Below are positions 36,102 through 44,307 of a stretch of 47,216 bases of DNA, piece by piece. The notes under the pieces were generated by a model. That model was not told where the DNA came from and searched no databases. It saw only the letters and a program-made list of their open reading frames with translations. The DNA comes from an uncultured Collinsella sp. (GTDB lineage Bacteria; Actinomycetota; Coriobacteriia; Coriobacteriales; Coriobacteriaceae). Position 1 is the stretch's first letter, and every line of letters begins with the position of its first letter. A program made the translations under genes and the position numbers. The stretch is taken from assembly GCA_958348225.1 (NCBI GenBank), contig CATVYG010000016.1, positions 1-47,216 on the forward strand. Reading direction: 5' to 3'.

Positions 36102-38981
36102 GTGCCGCTTATGAGTCGCCGCAACACCGAGCTGCTCTTGCTCATCGCCTCGGCGTTCCCCGTCATCCTGCTGTATGCGATGTACGTGCTCACCGCGGGC
36201 GCTGCCATCTCCTTTGAGACGCTCGCCGTACCGATCGGCCTCTTTGCCGCCTTTGCCGCGGCCCACATTGCCGTGCGAATCTTGGCGCCCGGTGCCGACC
36301 CCGCCATCCTACCCATCGTATTTATACTTTCGGGCATCGGTATCACGTTCGTGACGCGTCTCGCCCCCGCTCTCGCGATCTCACAGCTCATCATCCTGTT
36401 TGTCTCGGTGGCGCTCATGGTGGGAACGCTCGCACTGGTCAAAAACCTCGACGTGGTCATGCGCTACAAGTACACCTTTGGCATTATCGGCATCATCCTG
36501 CTGATGCTGCCCATCTTTATCGGCACCACGATCTCGGGCTCCAAGCTCTGGATTCGCATCGCGGGCTTTACCATCCAGCCCGGCGAGTTCGCCAAGGTCT
36601 TTATCGTCCTGTTCCTGGCCGGGTACCTGGCCGAGAACCGCGAGCTGCTCTCCATCTCCAACCGCAAGATCCTGGGCTTTAAGATCCCTCGCCTGCGACT
36701 GCTGCTGCCGCTGTTTGCCGTGTGGGGTGTGTGCCTGCTCGTCGTCGTCTTCGAACGCGATCTGGGTTCGGCCGTGCTGTTCTACACCATCTTCTTGCTG
36801 ATGCTCTACGTTGCCACGGGGCGCTTTTCGTATGTCGTTATCGGCCTTGCGCTGCTGGCCGTTGGAGCCGTGGGCGCCTACAAGTTCCTGTCTCACGTTC
36901 AGGTGCGTTTCCAGGTTTGGCTCGATCCGTTTAAGGACGCCCAGGGCCAGGGCTACCAGATCGTCCAGTCGCTCTTCTCGCTTGCCGATGGCGGTCTGGT
37001 CGGTGTTGGCATCGGCAACGGCATGGCCAACAACATCCCTGTCGTCGAGTCCGACTTTATCTTCTCGGCTATCGGCGAGGAGATGGGCCTTTTGGGCGGC
37101 GGCGCCGTGCTCATCCTGTTTATGCTCTTTGCCGTTCGCGGCCTGACCACGGCTGCCCGCGCAAAGTCCGACCTCGCCGCCTTTAGTGCCACGGGCCTTA
37201 CGGCAGCCATCAGCTTCCAGGCCTTTTTGATCGTGGGCGGCGTCACCCGCCTGATCCCGCTGACCGGCGTCACTCTGCCCTTTATGAGCCAGGGCGGCTC
37301 CTCGCTGCTGGCGAGCTTTATCATCGTCGCGCTCCTGCTGCGCGCCGGTGACGAGGCGACCGGACGCGAGGCCGAGCTTACCGGCACCGGCACCATGGCC
37401 GCCATCACCGATGATCAGGTCGCATCTGCCGCCGCCCCGACGGGCACGCGCTTTGCCACCTCGTCTTCCTACGGCAGCGGCAGCCATTCCGTCGGCTCGC
37501 GCATGCGACGTCGCCTGCTCGACACGCCTGAATCCGGTGTGCTCGGCCGCGTTGCGCTCGCCAACCGTCTAACCCGCGCGGTGCTCGCCTTTACGGCGCT
37601 GTTCGCCATCCTTATCGGGAACCTCACCTATGTCCAGGTCATTAAGGCCAAGGACTATCAGGACATGCCGACCAACAACCACACCATCGCCCGCTCCAAG
37701 TACATCCAGCGCGGCTCCATCATCACGTCCGACGGCGTGACGCTGGCCGAGTCGCTGCAGCAGGAGGACGGCACCTACGTACGCTCCTACCCCAACGGTA
37801 ACCTGGCAGCGCACGTGGTTGGCTACGTGAGCCAGCAGTATGGCACCACCGCCATCGAGAGCGTCATGAACGACACGCTCACCGGTTCTAAGGACTACTC
37901 TAGCTGGAACAACGCCATCGCGTCGCTCGCGGGCCAGACCCAGCCGGGCAACACCGCCAAGCTCACCATCGACTCGCGTATCCAGACGGCGGCCGAGCAG
38001 GCACTCAAGGGCTTTAAGGGCGCTGTAGTGGTCATCGACCCGCGTACCGGCGCGGTGCTCGCATGTGCCAGCTCGCCCACCTACGACAACACCAACATCG
38101 ATGCCCTGCTGCAGACGGGCGGCGGCGAGGACGGCTCCATGTACAATCGCGCCATGGACGCGCTGTACACGCCGGGCTCCACGTTTAAGGTCGTTACGCT
38201 TTCCGCGGCACTCGAGACCGGTACCGCCAGCCTTACCAGCACCTACCAGGCGCCCGGCTCCATGGACATCGGCAACGCACCGGTCACCAACTATGCCAAC
38301 GAGAGCTACGGCACCATCAGCCTACAGCAGGCCTTTGCCGTGTCCTCCAACGTCGTCTTCGGCCAGGTGGCAAACGAAGTTGGCGCAAACACGCTCGTGC
38401 AGTTTGCCAACGCCTTTGGCTACGGCCAAAAGCTCGGCCAGGACCTGACCTCCGCGGCCTCCATCATGGCCGACCCGTCGCTCATGACCGAGTGGGAGAC
38501 CGCCTGGGCCGGCGCCGGCCAGCCTGTCGGCATGGACCACACGCCCGGCCCGCAGACCACCGTCATGCAAAACGCCGTGATTGCCGCCGCCATCGCTAAC
38601 AGCGGCGTGGTCATGGACCCGTACTTTGTAGCCCAGGTACTCGCCCCGGACGGAACCGTGGTCAAGACCACGCAGTCCCGCTCGCTGGGTCAGGCCGTCA
38701 GCTCCGCCACGGCCGACCAGGTCAAGCAGGCCATGCTTGCCGTCGTCCAGTCCGGCACCGGCACCGATGCCCAGATCCCCGGCGTCAAAGTCGCCGGCAA
38801 GACCGGCTCGGCCGAGACCGGCGGCACCAACGTCAACTCGATGTTTGTTGGCTTTGCACCTTACGATTCACCCACGGTCGCTATCTCGGTGGCCTTGGAG
38901 GATTTCGACAAGCATGACGTCAAGGCCGCCAAGATCGCCGGTATCGTCCTGACCGCGGCGCTTGCCGCACAGGGAGCGTGA
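36102..38981 (+). CDS. RodA/FtsW-PBP2 fusion: SEDS glycosyltransferase joined to transpeptidase
   Basis: Single open frame of 959 residues uniting the two enzymes that normally form a SEDS-bPBP complex. Residues 1-425 are a RodA/FtsW/SpoVE polymerase with about ten membrane helices and conserved segments such as PGEFAK, FERDLGSAV, FSAIGEEMG and MSQGGSSLL. A polar linker (about 430-480) joins a second membrane anchor (about 485-510) and a class B penicillin-binding domain: Ser693-Lys696 (STFK), SSN at 748-750 and KTG at 900-902. In other Actinobacteria rodA and pbpA are separate neighbours in the same order. There is no internal stop, and the linker has no ribosome site that I can see. GAAAGGGAG lies before the ATG. 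It makes peptidoglycan at the membrane for elongation or division. Confidence 0.96.
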   Translation: MPLMSRRNTELLLLIASAFPVILLYAMYVLTAGAAISFETLAVPIGLFAAFAAAHIAVRILAPGADPAILPIVFILSGIGITFVTRLAPALAISQLIILFVSVALMVGTLALVKNLDVVMRYKYTFGIIGIILLMLPIFIGTTISGSKLWIRIAGFTIQPGEFAKVFIVLFLAGYLAENRELLSISNRKILGFKIPRLRLLLPLFAVWGVCLLVVVFERDLGSAVLFYTIFLLMLYVATGRFSYVVIGLALLAVGAVGAYKFLSHVQVRFQVWLDPFKDAQGQGYQIVQSLFSLADGGLVGVGIGNGMANNIPVVESDFIFSAIGEEMGLLGGGAVLILFMLFAVRGLTTAARAKSDLAAFSATGLTAAISFQAFLIVGGVTRLIPLTGVTLPFMSQGGSSLLASFIIVALLLRAGDEATGREAELTGTGTMAAITDDQVASAAAPTGTRFATSSSYGSGSHSVGSRMRRRLLDTPESGVLGRVALANRLTRAVLAFTALFAILIGNLTYVQVIKAKDYQDMPTNNHTIARSKYIQRGSIITSDGVTLAESLQQEDGTYVRSYPNGNLAAHVVGYVSQQYGTTAIESVMNDTLTGSKDYSSWNNAIASLAGQTQPGNTAKLTIDSRIQTAAEQALKGFKGAVVVIDPRTGAVLACASSPTYDNTNIDALLQTGGGEDGSMYNRAMDALYTPGSTFKVVTLSAALETGTASLTSTYQAPGSMDIGNAPVTNYANESYGTISLQQAFAVSSNVVFGQVANEVGANTLVQFANAFGYGQKLGQDLTSAASIMADPSLMTEWETAWAGAGQPVGMDHTPGPQTTVMQNAVIAAAIANSGVVMDPYFVAQVLAPDGTVVKTTQSRSLGQAVSSATADQVKQAMLAVVQSGTGTDAQIPGVKVAGKTGSAETGGTNVNSMFVGFAPYDSPTVAISVALEDFDKHDVKAAKIAGIVLTAALAAQGA

Positions 38982-39113
38982 TGCCCATGATCGAATCGGA
39001 CACCAGAGGCGCGCCGCGGCCGAAGAGCTAGCGGCAACGCGCCACACGGCCCCAGCGGCCACATCGTAGGTACTACACACATCGTTGAGCGAATAATTAT
39101 GTTAGGAGCAGGA

Positions 39114-41075
39114 ATGGAACAGAGGGTCCTCGGGGGAAGATACCTCCTCAAGGATAAGGTGGGAACAGGCGGCATGGCGACCGTCTACCGTGCACAGGAC
39201 CAGGTCCTCGACCGCACGGTTGCCGTCAAGATCATGCTGCCGCAGTATGCTGGCGACGCAACCTTCGCCGCACGCTTTAAGCAGGAGGCCCAGGCAGCAG
39301 CCGGTCTCTCCTCCCCCTATATCGTGGGCGTCTACGATTGGGGCAAGGACGGCGACACCTATTACATCGTCATGGAGTACCTGCGCGGCACCGACCTTAA
39401 GAGCGGCATCAAGAGCCACGGCGCCCTCGACCCCAAGAAGGTCGCCCAGATCGGCTCGCAGATCAGCTCTGCGCTTTCGGTCGCCCACAAGCACGAGATC
39501 ATCCACCGCGACATTAAGCCGCAGAACATCATGGTGCTGCCCGACGGCAACATCAAGGTGATGGACTTTGGCATCGCGCGCGCCAAGAACAGCCACCTCA
39601 CGCAAGACAACAACGTGCTGGGAACCGCCCACTACGTCAGCCCCGAGCAGACCCGTGGTCAGGACCTCGGCCCCACCTCGGATATCTACTCGCTGGGCGT
39701 CGTGATGTATGAGTGCGCCACCGGCCGCGTTCCCTTTGACGGTGACGACGCTATCTCGGTCGCACTCAAGCAGGTCAACGAGCTGCCTATTCCGCCGAGC
39801 CAGATCAACTCCGGTGTCGACGCCGACCTTGAGCGCATCATCCTCAAGTGCATGGAGAAGGACCCCGCTAACCGCTTCCAGACCGCCGACGAGCTGCGTC
39901 AGGTGCTCAACAGCTACCTGTCGGGCCGTGCCGTCAACGTCTCGGAGCCCACGCGCATCATCGGTGCCCCCGGTGAGTTGGGCGCCACCAAGACTCGCGA
40001 GCTTTCCGATCAGACGCGCGCCATGGTGCGTCCCGTCTCGGGCGTGAGCGGCCAGAATACCGCCCGTAGCTCGGTTTCGGGCTCCACCGGCTCCTACGAG
40101 GTCGAAGAGCCCAAATCCAACAAGAACAAGATCATCGCCGCCGTGGTGGCAGCGGTTGCCGTCATCGGCATCGTGGTGGCCTTTGCCACAGGACTCTTTG
40201 GCGGCGAGCAGGTCACCGTGCCCGACGTGCTGGGCAAGGACCAGCAGACTGCCGTCGAGCTGATCAAGGAAGCCGGCCTCGAGGTCGGCACCATCGACCA
40301 AAGCTACAACGACGATGTCGACGAGGGCAAGGTCGCCGAGCAGACGCCCAACGGCAACACCAAGAAAGCCAAGGGCACCAAGGTGAACCTGGTAATCTCC
40401 AAGGGCCCCAAGCCCTCCGAGAAGGTTGAGGTTCCCCAGCTTGTCGGCCTGACCAAGGACCAGGCCGAGGCCGCGTTGGCAAGCGTTGGCCTGAAGGGCA
40501 ACGCCTCAGAGGAGGCCAACGAGGCCGATGAGGGCCAGGTCTTCGAGCAGGGCACCGACGCCGGTAAGGAAGTCGCGAAGGACACGACCATCTCGTACAA
40601 GGTCTCGAGCGGCCCGGATACCACGTCCGTCCCCGATCTGACCGACATGACCGAGGCCCAGGCGCGCAACGCCCTCGATATGGCAGGCTTTGGCGTCGAC
40701 GTGAGCTACCAGGAGAACGACTCGGTTACCGAGGGCACCGTGATCAGCTGGAACCCCAGCGGCAAGCAGAAGCCCGGCGCCACGATTACCGTCGTCATTG
40801 CCAAGAAGTCCGGCAAGGCCACCGTCCCGGGCAACCTGTACGGCAAGAGCATCTCCGCCGCCGTCACCGCGCTCAACAACGCCGGTTTCTATAACATCGG
40901 CTTCTGTGACCAGAACGGCAATCCCGTGAGCGGTAACGAGGATGCCACCGTTACGGGCGTCTCCCCCACTGGCAAGCAGTCCACCGACAGCACGATCACG
41001 CTAACAGTCGCACTTTCTGGCTCGGGCTCTGGCTCTGGCTCGGGCACGGGCGACGATTCCGGTACGACCAACTAG
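39114..41075 (+). CDS. pknB: PASTA-containing Ser/Thr kinase PknB
   Basis: Transmembrane kinase of 653 residues controlling cell-wall synthesis and division. The cytoplasmic kinase domain has GTGGMATVY, Lys39 (VAVKI), the HRD loop at 131-133 (HRDIKPQN) and DFG at Asp151, all canonical. A juxtamembrane linker, one helix (about 338-361) and four PASTA repeats (about 366-431, 432-497, 498-565 and 566-635) follow. Each PASTA has a VP or VxVP start and GxxV core. The last residues are a Gly/Ser-rich tail. PASTA domains bind muropeptides or lipid II and cluster the kinase. The start at 39114 has AGGAG five nt upstream. It lies 132 nt after the RodA-PBP gene, so it may have its own promoter as well. 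Confidence 0.97.
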   Translation: MEQRVLGGRYLLKDKVGTGGMATVYRAQDQVLDRTVAVKIMLPQYAGDATFAARFKQEAQAAAGLSSPYIVGVYDWGKDGDTYYIVMEYLRGTDLKSGIKSHGALDPKKVAQIGSQISSALSVAHKHEIIHRDIKPQNIMVLPDGNIKVMDFGIARAKNSHLTQDNNVLGTAHYVSPEQTRGQDLGPTSDIYSLGVVMYECATGRVPFDGDDAISVALKQVNELPIPPSQINSGVDADLERIILKCMEKDPANRFQTADELRQVLNSYLSGRAVNVSEPTRIIGAPGELGATKTRELSDQTRAMVRPVSGVSGQNTARSSVSGSTGSYEVEEPKSNKNKIIAAVVAAVAVIGIVVAFATGLFGGEQVTVPDVLGKDQQTAVELIKEAGLEVGTIDQSYNDDVDEGKVAEQTPNGNTKKAKGTKVNLVISKGPKPSEKVEVPQLVGLTKDQAEAALASVGLKGNASEEANEADEGQVFEQGTDAGKEVAKDTTISYKVSSGPDTTSVPDLTDMTEAQARNALDMAGFGVDVSYQENDSVTEGTVISWNPSGKQKPGATITVVIAKKSGKATVPGNLYGKSISAAVTALNNAGFYNIGFCDQNGNPVSGNEDATVTGVSPTGKQSTDSTITLTVALSGSGSGSGSGTGDDSGTTN

Positions 41076-41127
41076 TCGCCACCCCACCGCTCATCACGGC
41101 TTTCGCCGCAAACATATTCGCTCACAG

Positions 41128-41165
41128 GCGCCCGCTTGCTCCCCCAGCAAGCGGGCGCTTTCTTT
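41128..41165 (+). terminator. Terminator of pknB operon
   Basis: GCGCCCGCTTGCT (41128-41140) pairs with AGCAAGCGGGCGC (41146-41158) around CCCCC, then TTTCTTT. It is a strong 13-bp intrinsic terminator 52 nt after the pknB stop. Confidence 0.95.
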
Positions 41166-41198
41166 ATCTGAAGCAGCGAATACTACGGCATGCCTTAA

Positions 41199-41526
41199 AC
41201 CAAAAGAGCCCGGCACCGTAACGGTACCGGGCTCGATATTCCTCTGGTGCCCCCGGGCGGATTCGAAAACTCCCCCCCGCGGGGAAATGAGTGACGCGGG
41301 TGTCGACGGTCCGAATCCGGCCTTTAGACCAGAAGAGCCCGGCACCGTAGTGGTACCGGGCTCGGCAAATTTCTGGTGCCCCCGGGCGGATTCGAAAACT
41401 CCCCCCCGCGGGGAAATGAGTGACGCGGGTGTCGACGGTCCGAATCCGGCCTTTAGACCAGAAGAGCCCGGCACCGTAGTGGTACCGGGCTCGGCAAATT
41501 TCTGGTGCCCCCGGGCGGATTCGAAC
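41199..41526. repeat. 129-bp tandem array of tRNA 3' ends and terminators
   Basis: A terminator-like stem, GAGCCCGGCACC/GGTACCGGGCTC, occurs at 41206-41234, 41335-41363 and 41464-41492, and the tRNA 3'-terminal segment TGGTGCCCCCGGGCGG starts at 41245, 41374 and 41503. Both series have a period of exactly 129 bp, and two units are near identical. Each unit also has a plus-oriented copy of a tRNA T-arm/3' end (for example 41296-41331, ending ACCA), so tRNA ends face each other across the shared terminator. The first terminator copy has diverged slightly. Long frames through this array are artefacts. Confidence 0.9.
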
Positions 41527-41547
41527 CGTCGACACCCGCTTTAGGAG
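41503..41547 (-). pseudogene. tRNA-Arg(CCT) 3' fragment, likely attachment (att) site
   Basis: On the minus strand 45 nt match the 3' part of a tRNA from the anticodon loop to CCA. The loop CTCCTAA has anticodon CCT, AGCGG is the 3' side of the anticodon stem, the T-arm contains GGTTCGAATCC, and the acceptor strand CGGGGGC is followed by A and CCA. The 5' half that should pair (CCGCT and GCCCCCG) is absent; unrelated AT-rich sequence takes its place. Integration by tyrosine recombinases at tRNA 3' ends leaves exactly such a fragment at one junction. The integrase gene starts about 190 nt away. Confidence 0.82.
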
Positions 41548-41675
41548 ATATGATTTAATGCTACCCCCTACCATTCATCAAGCATCATTGAACATCATAT
41601 AACCGCAGATAAACATAGCAGTTTGTGTCTTCTGCATCCGGTAGCTGCGCCTACGCTTTTACAAACATATTACTA

Positions 41676-41686
41676 ACAGCTTTAGC
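41676..41686 (+). repeat. Candidate integrase/excisionase arm site (copy 1)
   Basis: ACAGCTTTAGC occurs here, upstream of the integrase gene, and again in inverted orientation at 43091-43101 after it. The sequence is part of a larger TTTAGCTAAA dyad. The role is inferred from the placement. Confidence 0.4.
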
Positions 41687-41739
41687 TAAACTGCACTCAT
41701 TGAATTGTTGAAAACTATTCAAAGAAACGGAGTGCAAAG

Positions 41740-42987
41740 ATGTCAGAACAGCCACTCATTAGCGGAAGAGGCACGTGTTGGAAAGACAAGAGATCACCTA
41801 ACACCTATCGCTATTATTTTTCCCTTGGGGTCAAGGACCCTAAGACAGGGCGTTACAAACGATCCCCAACTTATACGGTTCGTTGCAAGACTAAAACAGA
41901 AGCTAAGGCTGCAATGCAGGCCAAGCTGGCTGAAATCAACTCCTCTGGCACGATCACTAAAACTAAAAAGCCCACTTTGCTTGCGTCCTACTGCTGGGCC
42001 TTTCATGAAAATAGGGACACCGAGCTTGCGCCAACGAGCTATGAAAGAGAAGCGTACGATTGCAGGCATATCGAAGACCTATTCGGTGCGTTTCAGACAA
42101 TTGAGGGGCTAACTCCCGATCTAATCGAAGAAACATATGCCGAAGCTCGTCGTACGGGAAAATACAAACCATCAGAGCTTGTACGAATCAATGCGAAACT
42201 GCGTCAGATTCTGTCGAATGCAGTCGCAAAGAGAATAATTGACCGAAACCCCTGCGCTACCGTTCATGTTCGCAGACCACGCAACAAAAGAGAATCACTT
42301 ACAATCGACCAAGTAGCTACCCTATGCACACATCTTCAACACATTGAGCTCACCGCCGAAGCCGTTGGTACGCTAGTACTAGTGTATACGGGTATGCGAA
42401 AAGGCGAGATGCTGGGCCTCGAATGGCGCGATTGGGACCCTGCCAATAAAACCTTGAAAATTGACAGGCAGTACACCAACGATCATGAACTGAGGGCACC
42501 CAAGTCACAAGAAAGCCAACGCAAAATCCCCGTTGGAGAAACCTTGGCCGAACGTCTTCAATCATGGTCAGCCATACAAAAAGAGCTCCTGGCCTCTCTG
42601 GGGCTGTCCCAGACTGGCAGCACTCCCATCATTAGCGATATTGCTGTCGAGCAAGGGGTCCCTACTGTCTGTCACATGAAAAACTACATCTTCAACCATT
42701 GGTTTCGCGATTTCGCAGTTAGCTGCAATCTTGGAATCTATGAGCCGAACAATTCGACTGGCGGAAAACTATATAAGGGCATCTGCCCGCATCAGCTCAG
42801 GCATTGTGTAAGCACTTTTATGCTGGCGAACGGATCGGACGTTAGAAGCGTGCAAGGTATTCTTGGCCACGCGGACCCCAATATCACGCTCAAAACGTAT
42901 ACAAGCCTCGTTCAACAATCAGAAATAAAAGCAGTTAAAGGCTACGAAGACTTCATCAACGCCTATATACAGAGAAGCGAGAAATAG
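41740..42987 (+). CDS. int: Tyrosine recombinase/integrase
   Basis: Site-specific recombinase of 415 residues. The N-terminal region (about 1-70) resembles AP2-like arm-binding domains (TYRYYFSLGVKDPKTGR...), followed by a SAM-like core-binding domain (about 75-180). The catalytic domain shows the set Arg220 (TGMRKGEM), His351 and Arg354 (HQLRH), His377 (LGHAD) and the nucleophile Tyr387 (TLKTYTSLV). This layout is typical of integrases of Tn916-like and other tRNA-targeted elements in Gram-positive bacteria. GGAG lies before the ATG. The gene has clearly lower GC than the chromosome to its left. It sits next to the tRNA-Arg fragment, its likely target. Confidence 0.97.
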   Translation: MSEQPLISGRGTCWKDKRSPNTYRYYFSLGVKDPKTGRYKRSPTYTVRCKTKTEAKAAMQAKLAEINSSGTITKTKKPTLLASYCWAFHENRDTELAPTSYEREAYDCRHIEDLFGAFQTIEGLTPDLIEETYAEARRTGKYKPSELVRINAKLRQILSNAVAKRIIDRNPCATVHVRRPRNKRESLTIDQVATLCTHLQHIELTAEAVGTLVLVYTGMRKGEMLGLEWRDWDPANKTLKIDRQYTNDHELRAPKSQESQRKIPVGETLAERLQSWSAIQKELLASLGLSQTGSTPIISDIAVEQGVPTVCHMKNYIFNHWFRDFAVSCNLGIYEPNNSTGGKLYKGICPHQLRHCVSTFMLANGSDVRSVQGILGHADPNITLKTYTSLVQQSEIKAVKGYEDFINAYIQRSEK

Positions 42988-43090
42988 CATGTTTTTCATT
43001 CATCGTTTTTTTCATAATATTACGGTACTATAATATCGTTTCCGCAGGTAGATGCTTTATCTGATTGACATCTAATGAGTTTTAATACAT

Positions 43091-43101
43091 GCTAAAGCTG
43101 T
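43091..43101 (-). repeat. Candidate integrase/excisionase arm site (copy 2, inverted)
   Basis: GCTAAAGCTGT here is the exact reverse complement of the site at 41676-41686. It lies between the integrase and the excisionase-like gene. Nearby is a strong TATAAT at 43029-43034, a possible promoter for the following genes. Confidence 0.4.
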
Positions 43102-43104
43102 CAG

Positions 43105-43183
43105 ATGACTACGCATGTAGTCATAGAAACCGGCCCCCCAAGTGCTTATGAACCTGGTACGTCTTACAAGCACAGGGAGGGCC
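43105..43183 (+). promoter_or_regulatory. Two stem-loops upstream of the excisionase-like gene
   Basis: The first is ATGACTAC/GTAGTCAT around GCAT (43105-43124), an 8-bp perfect stem. The second pairs GGCCCCCCAAGTGCTT (43132-43147) with AAGCACAGGGAGGGCC (43168-43183), with small mismatches. It ends about 7 nt before the AAAGGA ribosome site. They could control the excisionase or be operators. Confidence 0.55.
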
Positions 43184-43205
43184 CTCATTGAAAGGATAGC
43201 TCATC

Positions 43206-43451
43206 ATGGCTACTCCAAAGATTAGCACCCAGGCGTCCACACCGACTTTCCCTACTGGTGCCGCTCAGTGCGATCGGTTGCTCCGCGTTAACGATATCCG
43301 CGAAATCACTGGCTGGAGCGAGAACACTGCACGCAAATTCATGCGCGAGTCCGGCAAGCTCATCCAGGTCCATCGCTCTAATTACATGTTTGAAAGCTCA
43401 TTCTACGAACTTTTCAAACAGCTTGAAGGTCGTACCGCCCACCTTGACTAG
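43206..43451 (+). CDS. Excisionase-like helix-turn-helix protein
   Basis: Small protein of 81 residues. The core (about 27-60), LLRVNDIREITGWSENTARKF, is a MerR/excisionase-type winged helix-turn-helix, and the segment after it would form the wing. Size and place next to an integrase suggest directionality control (Xis). A plain transcription factor is possible. AAAGGA precedes the ATG. The next gene follows 9 nt after its stop, so the two are co-transcribed. Confidence 0.72.
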   Translation: MATPKISTQASTPTFPTGAAQCDRLLRVNDIREITGWSENTARKFMRESGKLIQVHRSNYMFESSFYELFKQLEGRTAHLD

Positions 43452-43460
43452 GCGGTAAAC

Positions 43461-43847
43461 ATGAGCGAGCTACCGTCAATTTCTGACAAATATCGCGATG
43501 ATGTTAATGAGCAACGAGAGATTAGAAGGAAAATGGATAACGCGAATTTTATTTCGGTGCCCGACTGGGCGTGTTGTGCCACCACTGTCGCTGCCGAGCG
43601 CCTCATCCTCGGCCTAGTATGGAAGCTTGGAAATCCTTCCAAAAACAAACGAGCCATGGGCTTTTACGCAAAAAGCAAATGGATTGAGGAGCGCTACCAC
43701 CTAAGTAAGAACACGATCTCCCGGGCCTATACCTCTTTGACGGATAAGGGGTTTATTCAAAAAGCGGGCGATGGCAGCTGGATGCTTAATTACGCCGCAG
43801 TCTACCCCGCCGCAATCGAAAACGGCTGGGAGCCCAAGAAATCTTAA
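43461..43847 (+). CDS. Winged-helix protein of the integrative element
   Basis: Protein of 128 residues with an N-terminal helical part and a winged helix (about 70-110): WIEERYHLSKNTISRAYTSL and KGFIQKAGDG. The pattern resembles replication-initiator or GntR-like winged helices in mobile elements, where a phage or plasmid replication protein often starts with such a domain. It may be the N-terminal part of a RepA-like protein, but it is complete as an open frame. A tandem with the excisionase-like gene supports a role in element control. Confidence 0.7.
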   Translation: MSELPSISDKYRDDVNEQREIRRKMDNANFISVPDWACCATTVAAERLILGLVWKLGNPSKNKRAMGFYAKSKWIEERYHLSKNTISRAYTSLTDKGFIQKAGDGSWMLNYAAVYPAAIENGWEPKKS

Positions 43848-43931
43848 GTCCATAGCCCGACTATCGAGGTCGTGAAGGTCGGTAATCGCCGGGCGTCTAT
43901 AAGAGCATGCCGCGGATGTAAAATGAAACAC

Positions 43932-43995
43932 GGTCGAATCGAAACAGTTCCCGGACAATTGGCGTCCGGCCAGACACTTCGATTCGACCCTTTTT
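43932..43995 (+). terminator. Long compound terminator after the element control genes
   Basis: GGTCGAATCGAA (43932-43943) pairs perfectly with TTCGATTCGACC (43978-43989). The inside folds again as CCGGAC/GTCCGG, and the 3' arm runs into CTTTTTC. Further out ATGAA pairs with TTCAT. It probably ends the 43206-43847 transcript. Confidence 0.75.
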
Positions 43996-44307
43996 CATGC
44001 CCGCATCTAAAACAATCCTATAATCATTCTCGACATCTTTAACGCCATCACTCCCCCGCCACCAACACGTCGTTGGTGCCATTTTCAACGAATCGATATG
44101 GCCGTCCATTCATGGTCTTTAAGGCACGTGATATCATGAAAACGTGCGGTATTTCTCCAATCGAAAACCTGCGTGAACGCATGACTTGAGACGCCTTTTT
44201 AGAACTCACCGATCGCAGGACGACTACAAATCAACAGCGGCCGCGTATTTGTTCCCAGCCGTACGGCGTGGCGGAGCCATGCCCATTGTTGATTGGAATG
44301 TCGCACG
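43996..44307. other. Gene-free stretch of the element
   Basis: A small hairpin, CACCAAC/GTTGGTG (44060-44066/44072-44078), is the only structure I recognise. The sequence changes from lower to higher GC here, near 44250. No tRNA or convincing frame is visible. A promoter for the coiled-coil gene should lie near the right end. Confidence 0.4.

Noticed and set aside
39102..40301. 399-codon frame antisense to pknB
   Set aside because: Shadow of a certain kinase gene; composition mirrors the sense codons.
41199..41526. CRISPR array
   Set aside because: Units are 129 bp with no variable spacers, only three copies, made of tRNA and terminator sequence, and there are no cas genes.
41164..41574. 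A 136-codon minus-strand frame with internal protein repeats
   Set aside because: It translates the tRNA ends and terminators of the 129-bp array; the repeats are DNA structure and not protein.
41503..41580. Complete functional tRNA-Arg(CCT)
   Set aside because: Only the 3' 45 nt are present; neither the acceptor 5' strand, the D-arm nor the 5' anticodon stem is found next to it.
43897..44109. 70-codon minus-strand frame
   Set aside because: It spans the perfect compound hairpin at 43932-43989 and lacks a ribosome site or domain.
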